In this document: positions 24,791 to 36,247 of the stretch, in pieces
Layout: every line of letters starts with the position of its first letter
How positions within the stretch are numbered: the first letter of the stretch is position 1
DNA from: Prochlorococcus marinus str. MIT 9107
GTDB lineage: Bacteria > Cyanobacteriota > Cyanobacteriia > PCC-6307 > Cyanobiaceae
Assembly (NCBI RefSeq): GCF_000759855.1
Contig: NZ_JNAI01000001.1
Coordinates: 1-64,000, forward strand
Reading direction: 5' to 3'
Length of the DNA stretch: 64,000 nt
Position numbers and translations under genes: made by a program
The notes under the pieces: model-generated
Told to the model about the DNA's origin: nothing
The model's input: only the letters and a program-made list of their open reading frames with translations
Database searches by the model: none

Positions 24791-26797
24791 ATGGTCGCTG
24801 CATCTGTTTCATTAGAATCACTCTGTGTAAATAGTATAAGAATGCTTGCTGTAGATGCAGTAAATAAATCTAATAGTGGACATCCTGGATTGCCAATGGG
24901 TTGTGCTCCTATGGGTTATGCATTATGGCAAAACATACTTAATCACAATCCTAATAATCCAAAATGGTTCAATAGAGATCGTTTTGTATTATCAGCTGGT
25001 CATGGCTGTATGTTGTTATATTCTTTGCTGCATCTGACAGGTTACAAATCGGTTTCCATAGAAGATATTAAAGAATTTAGGCAATGGGGATCCAAAACTC
25101 CTGGACATCCAGAAACTTTCGAAACTGAGGGAGTTGAAGTTACTGCTGGACCTCTAGGAGCTGGAATTTCTAATGCAGTTGGTTTAGCAATAGCGGAAAC
25201 TCACTTAGCAGCTAAATTCAATAAGCCTGATTGCGATATCGTTGATCATTATACTTACGTAATTATGGGTGACGGCTGCAATCAAGAGGGTATTGCATCA
25301 GAAGCTTGCTCATTAGCTGGTCATCTTAAGCTTGGGAAATTAATTGCACTCTATGACGATAATCAAATTACTATTGATGGGCGAACCGATGTTTCTTTCA
25401 CTGAAGATGTTTTGAAAAGATATGAAGCTTATGGATGGCATGTCCAACATGTTGAAGATGGAAATCATGATGTTAAAGGAATAACTGAAGCTATTGAAAA
25501 GGCAAAATTAGTTACAGACAAACCCTCAATAATAAAAATCTCAACAACCATAGGTTATGGTTCGCCTAATAAATCAGATACTGCTGGAATTCATGGAGCG
25601 GCTGTTGGAGAAGAAGAAGCTTCATTAACCAGAGAGTTTTTAAATTGGGAATATCCTCCATTTGAAATACCAGATGAAGTATATAAGCACTTTAGAAAAT
25701 CAATAAACAAAGGACAAAACTTAGAGAAAGAATGGGATTCTAGATTTGAAGAATATCAGAAAAAATATCCGTCTGAAGGAGCCGAGTTAAACAGAATGTT
25801 AAAAGGCCAATTACCTGAGAATTGGGACTCAGATCTACCCTCTTATACACCTGATGATAAAGGTTTAGCCACCAGAAAGCATTCACAAATATGTTTAGGT
25901 GCCCTTGGTCCTAACTTACCTGAATTAATAGGTGGTTCAGCAGACCTAACTCACTCTAACTACACAGATATCAAAGGAGAAACTGGATCTTTCCAGTCTC
26001 ACAGCCCTAAAAAAAGATATTTACATTTTGGAGTTCGAGAGCATGCAATGGCAGCAGTACTTAATGGGATTGCATACCACAATAGTGGCCTCATACCTTA
26101 TGGTGGAACCTTCCTTGTTTTCGCAGATTACATGAGAGGATCAATGAGGCTTTCAGCACTTAGCGAATTAGGAGTTATCTATGTATTAACACATGATTCA
26201 ATTGGTGTTGGAGAAGATGGTCCGACACATCAACCTATTGAAACTATCCCTTCTCTTCGTGCAATGCCTAACATGCTAGTTTTCAGACCAGGAGATGGGA
26301 ATGAGACGAGTGGGGCTTATAAGCTTGCTATTCAGAATCGAAAAAGGCCTTCTGCTCTTTGTTTAAGTAGACAAGGTATGCCTAACCAAGATAATACTTC
26401 AATCGAAAAAGTTGCATTAGGAGGATATATAGTTTCTGATTGCGAAGGGACGCCAGATTTAATCTTTATTGGCACTGGAAGTGAACTAAATCTTTGTATT
26501 GAAGCAAGTAAGGAGATTTCAAACTTAGGTAAAAAGACTAGAGTTGTCTCTATGCCTTGCGTAGAACTCTTCGAAGAACAAGAAGAATCTTACAAAGAAA
26601 GTGTTTTACCTAATAGTGTAACTAAGAGAGTTGTAGTAGAAGCTGCCCATTCATTTGGTTGGCACAAATATACAGGTTTTGATGGGATTTGTATTACTAT
26701 GGATAGGTTTGGCGCGTCAGCTCCTGGCGGCGAGTGTATGAAGAATTTTGGATTTACGGTTGAAAACGTTGTTAATAAGACAAAAGAAATTCTATAA
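24791..26797 (+). CDS. tkt: Transketolase
   Basis: A thiamine-diphosphate enzyme of the Calvin cycle and pentose phosphate pathway that transfers two-carbon ketol units. 668 aa. The ThDP motif [20 protein letters not shown] near residues 159-178 carries GDG. The N-terminal [14 protein letters not shown] and [14 protein letters not shown] segments and the pyrimidine-domain [15 protein letters not shown] are conserved. It is the last gene of acpP-fabF-tkt on the plus strand. It is convergent with thiC, which makes its cofactor precursor, 14 nt apart; that is probably coincidence of position. Confidence 0.97.
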   Translation: MVAASVSLESLCVNSIRMLAVDAVNKSNSGHPGLPMGCAPMGYALWQNILNHNPNNPKWFNRDRFVLSAGHGCMLLYSLLHLTGYKSVSIEDIKEFRQWGSKTPGHPETFETEGVEVTAGPLGAGISNAVGLAIAETHLAAKFNKPDCDIVDHYTYVIMGDGCNQEGIASEACSLAGHLKLGKLIALYDDNQITIDGRTDVSFTEDVLKRYEAYGWHVQHVEDGNHDVKGITEAIEKAKLVTDKPSIIKISTTIGYGSPNKSDTAGIHGAAVGEEEASLTREFLNWEYPPFEIPDEVYKHFRKSINKGQNLEKEWDSRFEEYQKKYPSEGAELNRMLKGQLPENWDSDLPSYTPDDKGLATRKHSQICLGALGPNLPELIGGSADLTHSNYTDIKGETGSFQSHSPKKRYLHFGVREHAMAAVLNGIAYHNSGLIPYGGTFLVFADYMRGSMRLSALSELGVIYVLTHDSIGVGEDGPTHQPIETIPSLRAMPNMLVFRPGDGNETSGAYKLAIQNRKRPSALCLSRQGMPNQDNTSIEKVALGGYIVSDCEGTPDLIFIGTGSELNLCIEASKEISNLGKKTRVVSMPCVELFEEQEESYKESVLPNSVTKRVVVEAAHSFGWHKYTGFDGICITMDRFGASAPGGECMKNFGFTVENVVNKTKEIL

Positions 26798-26811
26798 ATA
26801 TTAATTAATAA

Positions 26812-28185
<1,374 letters not shown>

Positions 28186-28225
28186 TTATAAGTTTTTAAA
28201 GTTTTATTACTAAAGTTTGATCAGA

Positions 28226-28308
28226 TTTCCACTTCCCTTCATCAAAATGAATGATTCAGGTTCAAAGGGTATGATCTCAGCTAAGTTAAATTTCCTAGCA
28301 CCCCTAGT
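28226..28308 (-). promoter_or_regulatory. TPP-class riboswitch (THI element) upstream of thiC
   Basis: Read on the minus strand, ACTAGGGGTGC opens P1/P2. GCTAGG pairs with CTTAGC around an AT loop (P3). GCTGAGATCATACCC is the invariant pyrimidine-binding junction and P2 strand, GAACCTGA is the J2/4-P4 strand, and AGGGAAGTGG closes P4/P1. These match the TPP aptamer closely, in the same order and spacing as the thiM aptamer of E. coli. The P5 arm differs: ATCA/TGAT pairs around TTCATTT, and the usual UAAU loop and GCG junction are missing. About 43 nt separate it from the thiC ATG. No strong Shine-Dalgarno or terminator is visible, so the output mechanism is unclear. Confidence 0.85.
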
Positions 28309-28378
28309 ATTAATATTATTAATAGCTCTTTTCTAAAAAATAGTCATCACATGTTGCGTAAAAATAAATAAAAGAATT

Positions 28379-28594
28379 CTATTTAACTTTTTGATAGGAC
28401 TTTATCTTGTTTAAAATATTTTTCCTATCCAATCTTCTACTTAGATCTTTCTCCAAAATAATTGAAATCCCCATTAAGCCAATAGGCAAATAAAATATCC
28501 TCCTAGTATTATCCCTCAATATTAAGCCAATAGCTGATATGAAAATCATCAAAGGAGCTACAAAAGATAAAAGAAATCTTTTATTAATTTTCAT
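28379..28594 (-). CDS. Small membrane protein of unknown function, 71 aa
   Basis: Two hydrophobic segments, about residues 7-26 and 33-47, separated by RDNTRR, then a basic tail (RRLDRKNILNKIKSYQKVK). The topology is probably a hairpin with the basic tail in the cytosol. No function is recognised. Its ATG overlaps the stop of the M20 hydrolase gene as ATGA (28591-28594), so translation is likely coupled to it. Confidence 0.7.
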   Translation of the reverse strand: MKINKRFLLSFVAPLMIFISAIGLILRDNTRRIFYLPIGLMGISIILEKDLSRRLDRKNILNKIKSYQKVK

Positions 28595-29775
28595 TTATCA
28601 ACTGCATTAATTGTTTCATTATTTAATTTTACTATGGATTCTGTTATCACTTTAATTCCAACAGCAATAGCTCTTTCATCTGGATCAAATTTGGAACTAT
28701 GTAGTGGAGCACATCCATTTGGACTAGAAACACCAAGCCTAAACATAGCTCCAGGGATCTCATTCAAGAACTCAGCGAAATCTTCAGCACCTAATGATGG
28801 TTTTTGGAGCTCGATAACATTTTCTTGACCCAAAACCTTAATTCCAGAATGTCTGAGGACTCTATTGATTTCAGAATTATTATTAACTGGTGGAGTAATT
28901 TCTCTAAATATTACTTTTGCATCAGCTCCACAACTATTAGCTAAATCAGAAATAGTTTCATTGAGCCAATTACCAATATTCTTAAATAATTTAAGATTAG
29001 TGCATCTAACAGTACCGATTAAATTAACCTTTTCTGCAAGAACATTGAATGCATTGCCACCATTTATTTTGCCAAAAGTTATTACGACAGGATCTAGAGG
29101 ATCCAATTTACGTGTTATTGATTCCTGAATTCCCGAGACCACTTTAGAGGCAACCCAAATAGCATCAACCCCTTCATGAGGTCGAGCACCATGGCCTGAT
29201 TTTCCTTTAATCTCAACCTTAAGTTCTCCAGCGGCCGCAGTTAAACTTCCCTCTTTAATTCCAATAGTCCCTACAGATAAATCGGGGTAGACATGAACTC
29301 CAATAATATGAGTTAAACCATTTGTTGCTCCATCCTTAATCATCCATCTAGCGCCACTCGCAATTTCTTCAGCAGGCTGAAAAATTATTCGAGTCCCAAA
29401 ATTAAGTTTTAAATCCTTAACAATTTTTGCTACACCCAATCCAATCGATATATGCAAATCGTGACCACATGCATGCATAACACCATCAACTTTTGAAGAA
29501 AAACTTAATTTAGTCTCCTCAAATATTGGTAAAGCATCCATATCGACTCTTAATCCTATAATACCTTTATCTAAGGGCCCAAAATCAGCTATAACTCCAG
29601 TCCTGCCTATAGATTCTCTAACTTCCCAACCAATATTTTTTAAATAACCACTTATCAAAATAGCTGTTTGATTTTCAAGACCACTTAATTCAGGATGTGC
29701 ATGGATATATCTTCTTAAATTAATTAATTCATCATTAAACGAATCAATTTTTTTAAAAAACTGGTCTCTATTCAT
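28591..29775 (-). CDS. M20-family amidohydrolase (IAA-amino-acid hydrolase/hippurate hydrolase type)
   Basis: A zinc-dependent hydrolase of N-acyl amino acids or similar amides, 394 aa, soluble. Metal-site motifs are VDMDALPIFEET near residues 78-89, HACGHDLHISIG near 102-113, QPAEEIASGA near 133-142, and the late HSSKFDPDE with a metal His. The dimerisation domain carries GKSGHGARPHEGVDAI. The physiological substrate in cyanobacteria is unknown. It lies 3 nt downstream of the TPR protein gene and overlaps the next small membrane-protein gene. Confidence 0.9.
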   Translation of the reverse strand: MNRDQFFKKIDSFNDELINLRRYIHAHPELSGLENQTAILISGYLKNIGWEVRESIGRTGVIADFGPLDKGIIGLRVDMDALPIFEETKLSFSSKVDGVMHACGHDLHISIGLGVAKIVKDLKLNFGTRIIFQPAEEIASGARWMIKDGATNGLTHIIGVHVYPDLSVGTIGIKEGSLTAAAGELKVEIKGKSGHGARPHEGVDAIWVASKVVSGIQESITRKLDPLDPVVITFGKINGGNAFNVLAEKVNLIGTVRCTNLKLFKNIGNWLNETISDLANSCGADAKVIFREITPPVNNNSEINRVLRHSGIKVLGQENVIELQKPSLGAEDFAEFLNEIPGAMFRLGVSSPNGCAPLHSSKFDPDERAIAVGIKVITESIVKLNNETINAVDK

Positions 29776-29778
29776 TAC

Positions 29779-30579
29779 TTATTTTAAATCGATAAATTTC
29801 ATTAAATCTTTAATTGGTTTTGGAGGCCATCTTCTTATTTTTTTTAACCATTCCTCATCACTATACCTAGGATCTAATTCAGTTACTGCTATCCAATTAC
29901 TCTCTGCCTTACCAAATTCACCCTTGGACCAATTCAAAGCTGTTAAAGCTGCCCTAGCATCTGCAAAAGTTGGATAACGTCTAATTAAATTTTTTAATTC
30001 TTTTTCAGATTTATCAATATTTCCCAACTGGAAATCTGCTAACGCCATACTTGACCTTGCCATAGCAAATCCAGGATTAGATAAAGCAGCTTTTGAAAAT
30101 AAATCTCTTGCTTTTTCCCATTCTGATGTAGAGCCTTCAACATTAGCTAAATTGTATAATGCGGAGAAATTTTTACTATCTTGCGAAATAACAAACATAT
30201 AATCCTTTTTTGCTTGCGACCATAGACCCAATGCTTCCTCTGCTATACCTCTGTTAATGTAAGGATCAATTTCATTAGGATTTAATGTTATTGCCTTATT
30301 CTGGTCATCTATTGATCCCTCTATATCACCTATGACAAGTCTTACATTGCCTCTATTGCTCAAACCTGCAGCATCATCAGGATAAGAATCAATATAGCGA
30401 TTCCATTCTTGTAAAGCGAGATTAAAATTTCCGCCTGAGCTTAAATCTAATGCATTCTTAAATAAATCCTCTCTCAAAGATAATGAATAGGATGGTGCAA
30501 TATAAAAAATATTGAAAAAAACAAAAATTAATAAAAAACAAACCTTAACTTTTTTAAAAGTTATCATTTTTTGAATCAA
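29779..30579 (-). CDS. TPR-repeat protein with signal peptide
   Basis: 266 aa. The N-terminus (Lys-rich, then [20 protein letters not shown]) is a signal peptide or membrane anchor. From about residue 35 on come tandem tetratricopeptide repeats with the usual A/L/Y/G spacing ([64 protein letters not shown]). It is likely a lumenal or periplasmic scaffold for complex assembly; such proteins often serve photosystem biogenesis in cyanobacteria, but nothing here specifies it. The start overlaps the ruvB end by 26 nt; an internal Met five residues in would reduce this to 14 nt. Confidence 0.85.
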   Translation of the reverse strand: MIQKMITFKKVKVCFLLIFVFFNIFYIAPSYSLSLREDLFKNALDLSSGGNFNLALQEWNRYIDSYPDDAAGLSNRGNVRLVIGDIEGSIDDQNKAITLNPNEIDPYINRGIAEEALGLWSQAKKDYMFVISQDSKNFSALYNLANVEGSTSEWEKARDLFSKAALSNPGFAMARSSMALADFQLGNIDKSEKELKNLIRRYPTFADARAALTALNWSKGEFGKAESNWIAVTELDPRYSDEEWLKKIRRWPPKPIKDLMKFIDLK

Positions 30580-31612
30580 TGTACTTTTTTCCTAAAGCAG
30601 TAAGCACTCTTCCTCGAGGAGTTCTCATGAGGAAACCAATTTGAATCAGATATGGTTCAATAACATATTCTAACATTGAAGAATCATCACCCAATCCGGC
30701 TGCTATTGAATCTAGGCCAATTGGAATATTATTGTTTTGGTTGAGAAAAGATAAGTATTGTCTGTCTAAAGAATCCAATCCTTTTTCGTCTATTTGGTAT
30801 GAATTTAAAGCTTTTTTTATTAAATTTATGGAGACTACATTAGTTTTTTTAACAACTTGAGCATAATCCCTAACTCTTCTTAATAATCTCAAAGCAATTC
30901 TTGGCGTCCCTCGAGATATCTTCGCTAAATTATAAGATGCTTCATCATCTAAATTAAGGTTTATAAATCGGGAGAAATTAACAATTATATGTTTTAATTC
31001 ATCATATGTATAAAATTCAATTTTCTGAGAAATACCAAATCTATCTCTGAGAGGGGCACTAATTGAGGCTAATTTAGTTGTTGCACCGATCAGTGTAAAC
31101 CTAGGAAGATTAATTGTTCTGCAACGTGCACCTCTATTAGCTCCCATAGTTAAATCTAGTCTAAAATCCTCCATTGCAGAATATAACAATTCTTCAGTTA
31201 ACCTATTTAAGCGATGTATCTCATCGATAAATAAAACTTCACCTTCTTTTAATCCAAGCAGTAACCCCACAATATCTCTTGGTCTTTCGATTGCAGGTGC
31301 AGTAGCTATCCTACATTTTGTATTCATTTCATGAGCTATCAAAAAAGCAAGGGTGGTCTTACCTAAACCGGGCTGTCCATATAAAAGAGTATGCTCTAAA
31401 GGTTCTTTCCTATAAATTGAAGCATCTATAGCTATTCTTAAAGAAGACTTAAGTTGTTCTTGGCCAATAAATTCTTTCAAAGAAACAGGACGAGCTAAGT
31501 TCAGATTATGTTTTATTTTTTCTTCTGGAATGATTTTAGAATCAACTAACCTAAGCTCTTTTTTACGAAGAGAAAAGTCATTATCGCCTATATTGGAGGA
31601 AATTATTGCCAT
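30554..31612 (-). CDS. ruvB: Holliday junction branch-migration helicase subunit RuvB
   Basis: The hexameric AAA+ motor that works with RuvA at recombination junctions. 352 aa. Walker [10 protein letters not shown] lies at 79-87, Walker B LFIDEIH at 127-133, sensor 1 near IGATTKLA, and the arginine finger in LRDRFG. The C-terminal winged helix contains [16 protein letters not shown]. It is divergent from smpB with 52 nt between. Confidence 0.97.
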   Translation of the reverse strand: MAIISSNIGDNDFSLRKKELRLVDSKIIPEEKIKHNLNLARPVSLKEFIGQEQLKSSLRIAIDASIYRKEPLEHTLLYGQPGLGKTTLAFLIAHEMNTKCRIATAPAIERPRDIVGLLLGLKEGEVLFIDEIHRLNRLTEELLYSAMEDFRLDLTMGANRGARCRTINLPRFTLIGATTKLASISAPLRDRFGISQKIEFYTYDELKHIIVNFSRFINLNLDDEASYNLAKISRGTPRIALRLLRRVRDYAQVVKKTNVVSINLIKKALNSYQIDEKGLDSLDRQYLSFLNQNNNIPIGLDSIAAGLGDDSSMLEYVIEPYLIQIGFLMRTPRGRVLTALGKKYIDSKNDNF

Positions 31613-31664
31613 AATGAAAGGTTAATTGCAATTGTTCCGAGTAGAAAGATTTCTTACAACTAAA

Positions 31665-32159
31665 ATGGCAAAAAATTCAAACAAAGTTCAAAAAAATACT
31701 AAAAAAGAAAATAATTTTAAACGTTTAGCTGAAAATAGATATGCAAAATTTCAATATGCCATATCTGAGACAATCGAAGCTGGAATTGAACTTTTAGGGA
31801 CTGAAGTAAAATCTATTAGAAACGGAAAAGCAAATTTAAGAGATGGATACTGTTCGTTCAGAGATGGTGAAATTTTATTATTGAATGTTCACATTTCACC
31901 ACACAAAAATGTAGGGTCTTTTTTTAATCATGATCCATTAAGAAATAGAAAGTTGCTACTACATAAAAAAGAAATAATAAAACTTAAATCCAATAGTGAA
32001 AAAAAGGGAATGACTATTGTTCCATTATCTCTTTACTTAAAAGGCTCATGGATAAAACTAACTATTGGTGTCGGTAAAGGGAAAAAATTACATGACAAAA
32101 GACAATCTGAAAAACAAAAAAGTTTAAAAAAAGAAATCAACTCTGCACTAAAAAGATAA
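31665..32159 (+). CDS. smpB: SsrA-binding protein SmpB
   Basis: Binds tmRNA and delivers it to stalled ribosomes for trans-translation. With the ATG at 31665 ([10 protein letters not shown]) the protein is 164 aa, the expected size; an upstream in-frame ATG at 31626 would add 13 unconserved residues. [40 protein letters not shown] and a basic tail ([20 protein letters not shown]) are diagnostic. No tmRNA gene is seen in this window. Confidence 0.95.
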   Translation: MAKNSNKVQKNTKKENNFKRLAENRYAKFQYAISETIEAGIELLGTEVKSIRNGKANLRDGYCSFRDGEILLLNVHISPHKNVGSFFNHDPLRNRKLLLHKKEIIKLKSNSEKKGMTIVPLSLYLKGSWIKLTIGVGKGKKLHDKRQSEKQKSLKKEINSALKR

Positions 32160-32183
32160 AAATATAATTCAAACTTATTGAAA

Positions 32184-32432
32184 CTATGCATCTAAACTTA
32201 CTGAGCTTGGAGGAGGGGAAGGATCTGGATCAGCAATCAACATATGCTGTAAAACAGTTTCAGGTCTCTCACTATCTCTCCAGCGAATTTTGTAAGCAGG
32301 CATTTTGGTACCCCTGCTTGTAGTTTGCTCTACTGGTTCAATAACCCATCCTCTTCTTGATCGGCCTTGAGGATTTCTTTTAACTACTGCATCCGCATGT
32401 TTGAAACGGAAACCAACACGTTCACCACTCAT
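32184..32432 (-). CDS. Conserved cyanobacterial hypothetical protein, 82 aa
   Basis: A small basic protein starting MSGERVGFRFKHADAVVKRN, with a core GRSRRGWVIEPVEQTTSRGT and IRWRDSERPETVLQHMLIAD, then a Pro/Ser tail. The alternating hydrophobic/charged pattern and RGW...Y.IRW suggest a small SH3-like beta barrel. I recall near-identical proteins across marine picocyanobacteria, so it is strongly conserved, but I know no function. It is 28 nt downstream of lysS on the same strand. Confidence 0.8.
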   Translation of the reverse strand: MSGERVGFRFKHADAVVKRNPQGRSRRGWVIEPVEQTTSRGTKMPAYKIRWRDSERPETVLQHMLIADPDPSPPPSSVSLDA

Positions 32433-32460
32433 TTAAAAATTTCGTATTGGATTAATTTTT

Positions 32461-33999
32461 TTATTTTACTTCATTCAAGGGTGATTTTTCATTTTTTTTC
32501 GAAGTTATTTCTGGTCTTAACAATGGGAAAGGAATTACATCTCTAATGGATGGACTATTAGTAATTAACATTATAAGTCTATCAATGCCTATACCTAAGC
32601 CTCCAGTAGGAGGCATCCCAATCTCTAAAGCATTCAAAAAGTCTTCATCTATACAATGAGCCTCAAAATCTCCTTCATCTCTAAGATTTTGTTGTAATTC
32701 CATTCTTTCTCTTTGATCAACTGGATCTATCAACTCGCTAAAAGCATTTGCCAACTCTCGGCCAACAATGAATAATTCGAATCTTTGAACTATTTCTTTA
32801 TTATCAACATGAGGCCTAGCTAATGGAGAAATTTCAATAGGATAATCGATAACAAAAGTAGGTTCTATAAGTACTGGCTCTACTTTTTGCTCGAAGACCT
32901 CATTTAAAAGTCTTCCCATAGTATTGATCTTAGTAGAAAATTCAACATTTATACTTTTAACTGCCTTTTTTGCTGCTTGAAAGTCCCCACTGAAAGAATC
33001 AAAATCAATCCCTGTATATTTTTTGACTATATCTTTCATAGATATTCTTAACCAAGGTTTAGAGAAATCAATCTCTTTACTTTGATAATTTATTACTAAA
33101 GAGCCACATGCATCGGCTACGATATCTTTAATGAGTTCTTCTGTTAAATTCATCATATCGACATAGTTAGAAAAAGCCTCATAGATTTCAACTGAAGTAA
33201 ATTCTGGATTATGCTTTGTACTTATCCCCTCATTTCGAAAGATTCTTCCCAATTCATAAACTTTCTCAAATCCTCCAACAACCATTCTTTTTAAATGTAA
33301 TTCTGTAGCTATTCTTAAATACAACGGAATATCTAATGTATTGTGATGTGTAATAAATGGTCTTGCTTCAGCACCACCAGCTTGAGATTGCAGAATTGGA
33401 GTTTCTATCTCTAAAAAATTTCTATCATCTAGCCATTTTCTTATAAAACTTATGCATTTTGCTCTTATTTTAAATACATTCTTTGAGTGAGGATTCACTA
33501 TCAAATCTAGATAACGTTGTCTATATCTTTTTTCAATATCAGTCAATCCATGCCATTTATCCGGCAAAGGCTGTAATGATTTTGATAACATTTCCCACTT
33601 TTCAACTTTAATTGAAAGCTCACCTTTATTAGTTTTTTTAATAGTGCCGTAGACCCCTATCCAATCTCCAATATCTACTAGTTCTTTAATATCATCAAAA
33701 GAGAGTAATTTTTGTTTTTCTAAATTGCAATTAATAATTCGTTTATCTAAAAAAAGCTGAATCTGACCTTCTTGATCGCTTATTGTAAAAAAAGCAATTT
33801 TACCCATTACCCTTTTTGCCATCACTCTACCCGCAATAGAGACACTGAAGTCTTCCTCTTGACCATTTTCTAAATAATCAAATTTTTTAGCAAGAAAATT
33901 TATAGTATGGGTAACCCTAAAACTTTCTGCGTAAGAAGCGAATCCTTTACTGAGTAGTAAATTAGCTTTTTGAAGGCGTACTTCTCTTATTTCGGACAA
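32461..33999 (-). CDS. lysS: Lysyl-tRNA synthetase (class II)
   Basis: Charges tRNA-Lys. 512 aa. The N-terminal OB-fold anticodon-binding domain contains [18 protein letters not shown]. The class II catalytic core has motif 1 near [20 protein letters not shown], motif 2 [20 protein letters not shown], and motif 3 [18 protein letters not shown] near 471-488. It is downstream of rpaB on the same strand, with a 49-nt gap lacking a clear terminator. Confidence 0.97.
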   Translation of the reverse strand: MSEIREVRLQKANLLLSKGFASYAESFRVTHTINFLAKKFDYLENGQEEDFSVSIAGRVMAKRVMGKIAFFTISDQEGQIQLFLDKRIINCNLEKQKLLSFDDIKELVDIGDWIGVYGTIKKTNKGELSIKVEKWEMLSKSLQPLPDKWHGLTDIEKRYRQRYLDLIVNPHSKNVFKIRAKCISFIRKWLDDRNFLEIETPILQSQAGGAEARPFITHHNTLDIPLYLRIATELHLKRMVVGGFEKVYELGRIFRNEGISTKHNPEFTSVEIYEAFSNYVDMMNLTEELIKDIVADACGSLVINYQSKEIDFSKPWLRISMKDIVKKYTGIDFDSFSGDFQAAKKAVKSINVEFSTKINTMGRLLNEVFEQKVEPVLIEPTFVIDYPIEISPLARPHVDNKEIVQRFELFIVGRELANAFSELIDPVDQRERMELQQNLRDEGDFEAHCIDEDFLNALEIGMPPTGGLGIGIDRLIMLITNSPSIRDVIPFPLLRPEITSKKNEKSPLNEVK

Positions 34000-34048
34000 A
34001 ATTTATCTTAAATGTTTGTTTTATTTAATAAAAGTATCAGACAAATGC

Positions 34049-34795
34049 TCAACTTGCCAAAGATGTTGCTGTTTCGCCAACTCTCTGAGATGCATAACCA
34101 ATTCCTCGAACAGTTAATATTAATTCTGGATTTCGTGGATCTGGTTCCAATTTACCTCTTAGTCTTGCTACATAAACATCTACAACTCTTAAATCTGCAG
34201 CTCTCCGAGGAGGATAACCCCATAACTGTTCTAAGATTTCAGCTCTTGGGACAACCTTTCCAGGCTCATCGAATAATAACTCTAAAAGGCTAAATTCAGT
34301 ATAAGTAAGGCTAATTCTTTCCCCGGCTCTAGAGACTTGTCTACGATTAGTATCAACAACTAAACTTCCAAATTTCATAACTCCTTTACCAGATGGAACC
34401 TCTTTAGTTTCGTTAACCGAGACAGTGGGTCCCATTCTTCTCAAAATAGTCGCTATCCTAGCTTCTAACTCTTTTGGGCTAAAGGGTTTAGATAAGTAAT
34501 CATCAGCACCTAAATCTAAACCTGCGACTCTCTCTGAAATTGCCTCTAGAGCCGTTAAAAATATTATTGGGACAACTGATTCAGCTCTAATTCTTCTGCA
34601 AACTGCAAATCCATCCATTTTTGGAAGCATAACATCAAGAACTATTAAATCTGGGGAGTCTCTGTGAAAAGATTCAAGAGCTTCTTCGCCGTTAGTGGCT
34701 GAATAAACTTGATATCCTGCAAGTTGAAGTCTTGTAACTAATACCTTCAAAACTGCTGGCTCATCATCAACAACTAAAATTCTTGCTTTTGACAT
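34049..34795 (-). CDS. rpaB: OmpR-type response regulator RpaB
   Basis: An essential redox/high-light response regulator of cyanobacteria that controls photosystem I and high-light genes through HLR1 sites. 248 aa. The receiver domain has Asp10/Asp11, phospho-acceptor Asp54 (IVLDVMLPKMDG) and Lys103 (LSKPFSP). The C-terminal winged helix carries YTEFSLLELLFDEPGKVVPR and RVVDVYVARLRGKLEPDPRN. The sequence is close to what I know of RpaB/Ycf27. Its histidine kinase gene (NblS type) is not in the window. It follows the mreBCD run after a 180-nt gap on the same strand. Confidence 0.93.
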   Translation of the reverse strand: MSKARILVVDDEPAVLKVLVTRLQLAGYQVYSATNGEEALESFHRDSPDLIVLDVMLPKMDGFAVCRRIRAESVVPIIFLTALEAISERVAGLDLGADDYLSKPFSPKELEARIATILRRMGPTVSVNETKEVPSGKGVMKFGSLVVDTNRRQVSRAGERISLTYTEFSLLELLFDEPGKVVPRAEILEQLWGYPPRRAADLRVVDVYVARLRGKLEPDPRNPELILTVRGIGYASQRVGETATSLAS

Positions 34796-34975
34796 AGATA
34801 AAAAAGATTTTCAGACATTTCAAAGCAAAGAATTATTGCATTGAATTTTTATTCTAACAATTAAAAATATAACATTAAGAACCCTCAAAGAGATATTCCT
34901 TAGATTTACAGAAATTTTAAATAATTTAAAATTATGTATTTTTTTTGCAGACTTTTCATTTCTTTGCAAAATTTA

Positions 34976-35494
34976 TTATTGAAATTTTCTCCCTGAAGAT
35001 TTGAACATTCTAAAAAGTTGAGAGCAAATAAAAGGAGCAAAAAATCCTGTAAGAAAAACTTCAGCTAAGATATTTTGAAAACTGGGTATAAATAATAAAA
35101 AAGTACCATCTGAAAAATTTTTAAATAAAATCTGAAAAAAATAAAGAGTCCCACATAAAAAACTTCCAAAAGAACAAATTAAACCAAACCTAAAATGATT
35201 TAACACAATATCACTATGTAATTTAATTCGCCCAAACAAAAATCCACATAAAATCAAACCTGGAATTTGAGTAAAATTATTATCCAGAGTTAAAGAATCT
35301 AAAATCAGTCCTAAAAACAAACCAAATATTAGTCCATTAATTGATCCATTAATCATTGACCAAGGCAATAACCAAAATAAAGGCCAATATGGCTGTACTC
35401 CTAAAAATCCAAGCCAATTAGGGTGCCATAAAAAAATAATTGGGACAAAAATAAAAAAAATCATAGTAATTTTTTTTGTAAAAAATTTATACAT
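34976..35494 (-). CDS. mreD: Rod-shape protein MreD
   Basis: An inner-membrane protein of the elongasome, with about five hydrophobic segments across 172 aa starting with MYKFFTKK. I place the start at 35494 because its ATG overlaps the mreC stop as TAATG; an ORF start ten codons further upstream would overlap mreC by 31 nt. Assignment rests on length, topology and position directly behind mreC. Confidence 0.85.
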   Translation of the reverse strand: MYKFFTKKITMIFFIFVPIIFLWHPNWLGFLGVQPYWPLFWLLPWSMINGSINGLIFGLFLGLILDSLTLDNNFTQIPGLILCGFLFGRIKLHSDIVLNHFRFGLICSFGSFLCGTLYFFQILFKNFSDGTFLLFIPSFQNILAEVFLTGFFAPFICSQLFRMFKSSGRKFQ

Positions 35495-36243
35495 TAAATT
35501 TTTACTTCTAAAATTTGAACCCAATCAATTGCGTAAGGTTTTGCTAAAAGTGATATTTTGGCTGTTTTTCTTGCTTTAAATGGCTCATCTATGGAGTGGA
35601 CAATGCCAATAGGTATATTGGGAGGTAATAAAGTACTCGCAGGAGAAGATGATACAAAATCTCCGACTTTAATATCAGCATCCTTTGAATAAAGTATTAA
35701 GCGAGGATAATCATCCCCTAAACCGACCATTAATCCATTAATTTGGATTCTATCCACCCATACTCCCACTTTACTTTCTGGTGAAGTTAATAAAGTTACC
35801 GAAGAAGTAAATAAAGAAGTATTTTGTACTCTTCCTAATAATCCACCAGGACCAACAACAGTATTACCAATTTCCACTCCATCTTTTGAACCTTTGTTTA
35901 AGATTATTTGTCTCCACCAGCTACCTGTTTTCCTAGAAATAACTGCAGCTGAAATCCTGTCATTATTAGATGAGTCTTGAAGAGATAAAATTTTCCTCAA
36001 TCTTATATTATCTTTTGTAAGAAGATTGAAGTTTATTAAAGATTCTTGTTTTATACTCTCAAGAATAACTTCTTTTTGAAATTGACCAGGCCAAAAAGGC
36101 TTGGAAATAAAATAATAAAAATCCTTATAGATAGATCCTTTTGATATCCTTACAAAAACTAAAAATAAAAAAATTCCAAAAAATATCCAACTTTTCTTTT
36201 TATGCCACCAACGACTAGTAGAAATTCGTCGGATACCTAACAT
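35494..36243 (-). CDS. mreC: Rod-shape-determining protein MreC
   Basis: A bitopic envelope protein linking MreB to the peptidoglycan synthesis machinery. 249 aa. There is a short basic cytosolic head, one transmembrane segment near residues 18-32, a helical/coiled region at about 60-90, then beta domains with ISRKTGSWWRQIILNKGSKD and VVGPGGLLGRV, a typical MreC signature. It is 4 nt downstream of mreB. Confidence 0.93.
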   Translation of the reverse strand: MLGIRRISTSRWWHKKKSWIFFGIFLFLVFVRISKGSIYKDFYYFISKPFWPGQFQKEVILESIKQESLINFNLLTKDNIRLRKILSLQDSSNNDRISAAVISRKTGSWWRQIILNKGSKDGVEIGNTVVGPGGLLGRVQNTSLFTSSVTLLTSPESKVGVWVDRIQINGLMVGLGDDYPRLILYSKDADIKVGDFVSSSPASTLLPPNIPIGIVHSIDEPFKARKTAKISLLAKPYAIDWVQILEVKI

Positions 36244-36247
36244 AGTT

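Noticed and set aside
28247-28336. Plus-strand 29-codon ORF (MNDSGSKGMISAKLNF..., hydrophobic end) that looks like a tiny membrane subunit
   Set aside because: It is antisense to the thiC riboswitch, and its N-terminal half is just the complement of the conserved aptamer bases (CTGAGATCATACCC, GAACCTGA). It has no ribosome binding site and matches no small photosystem or NDH subunit I know.
34012-34293. 93-aa Leu-rich plus-strand ORF opposite rpaB
   Set aside because: It is a frame shadow of the conserved RpaB C-terminus, with no independent support.
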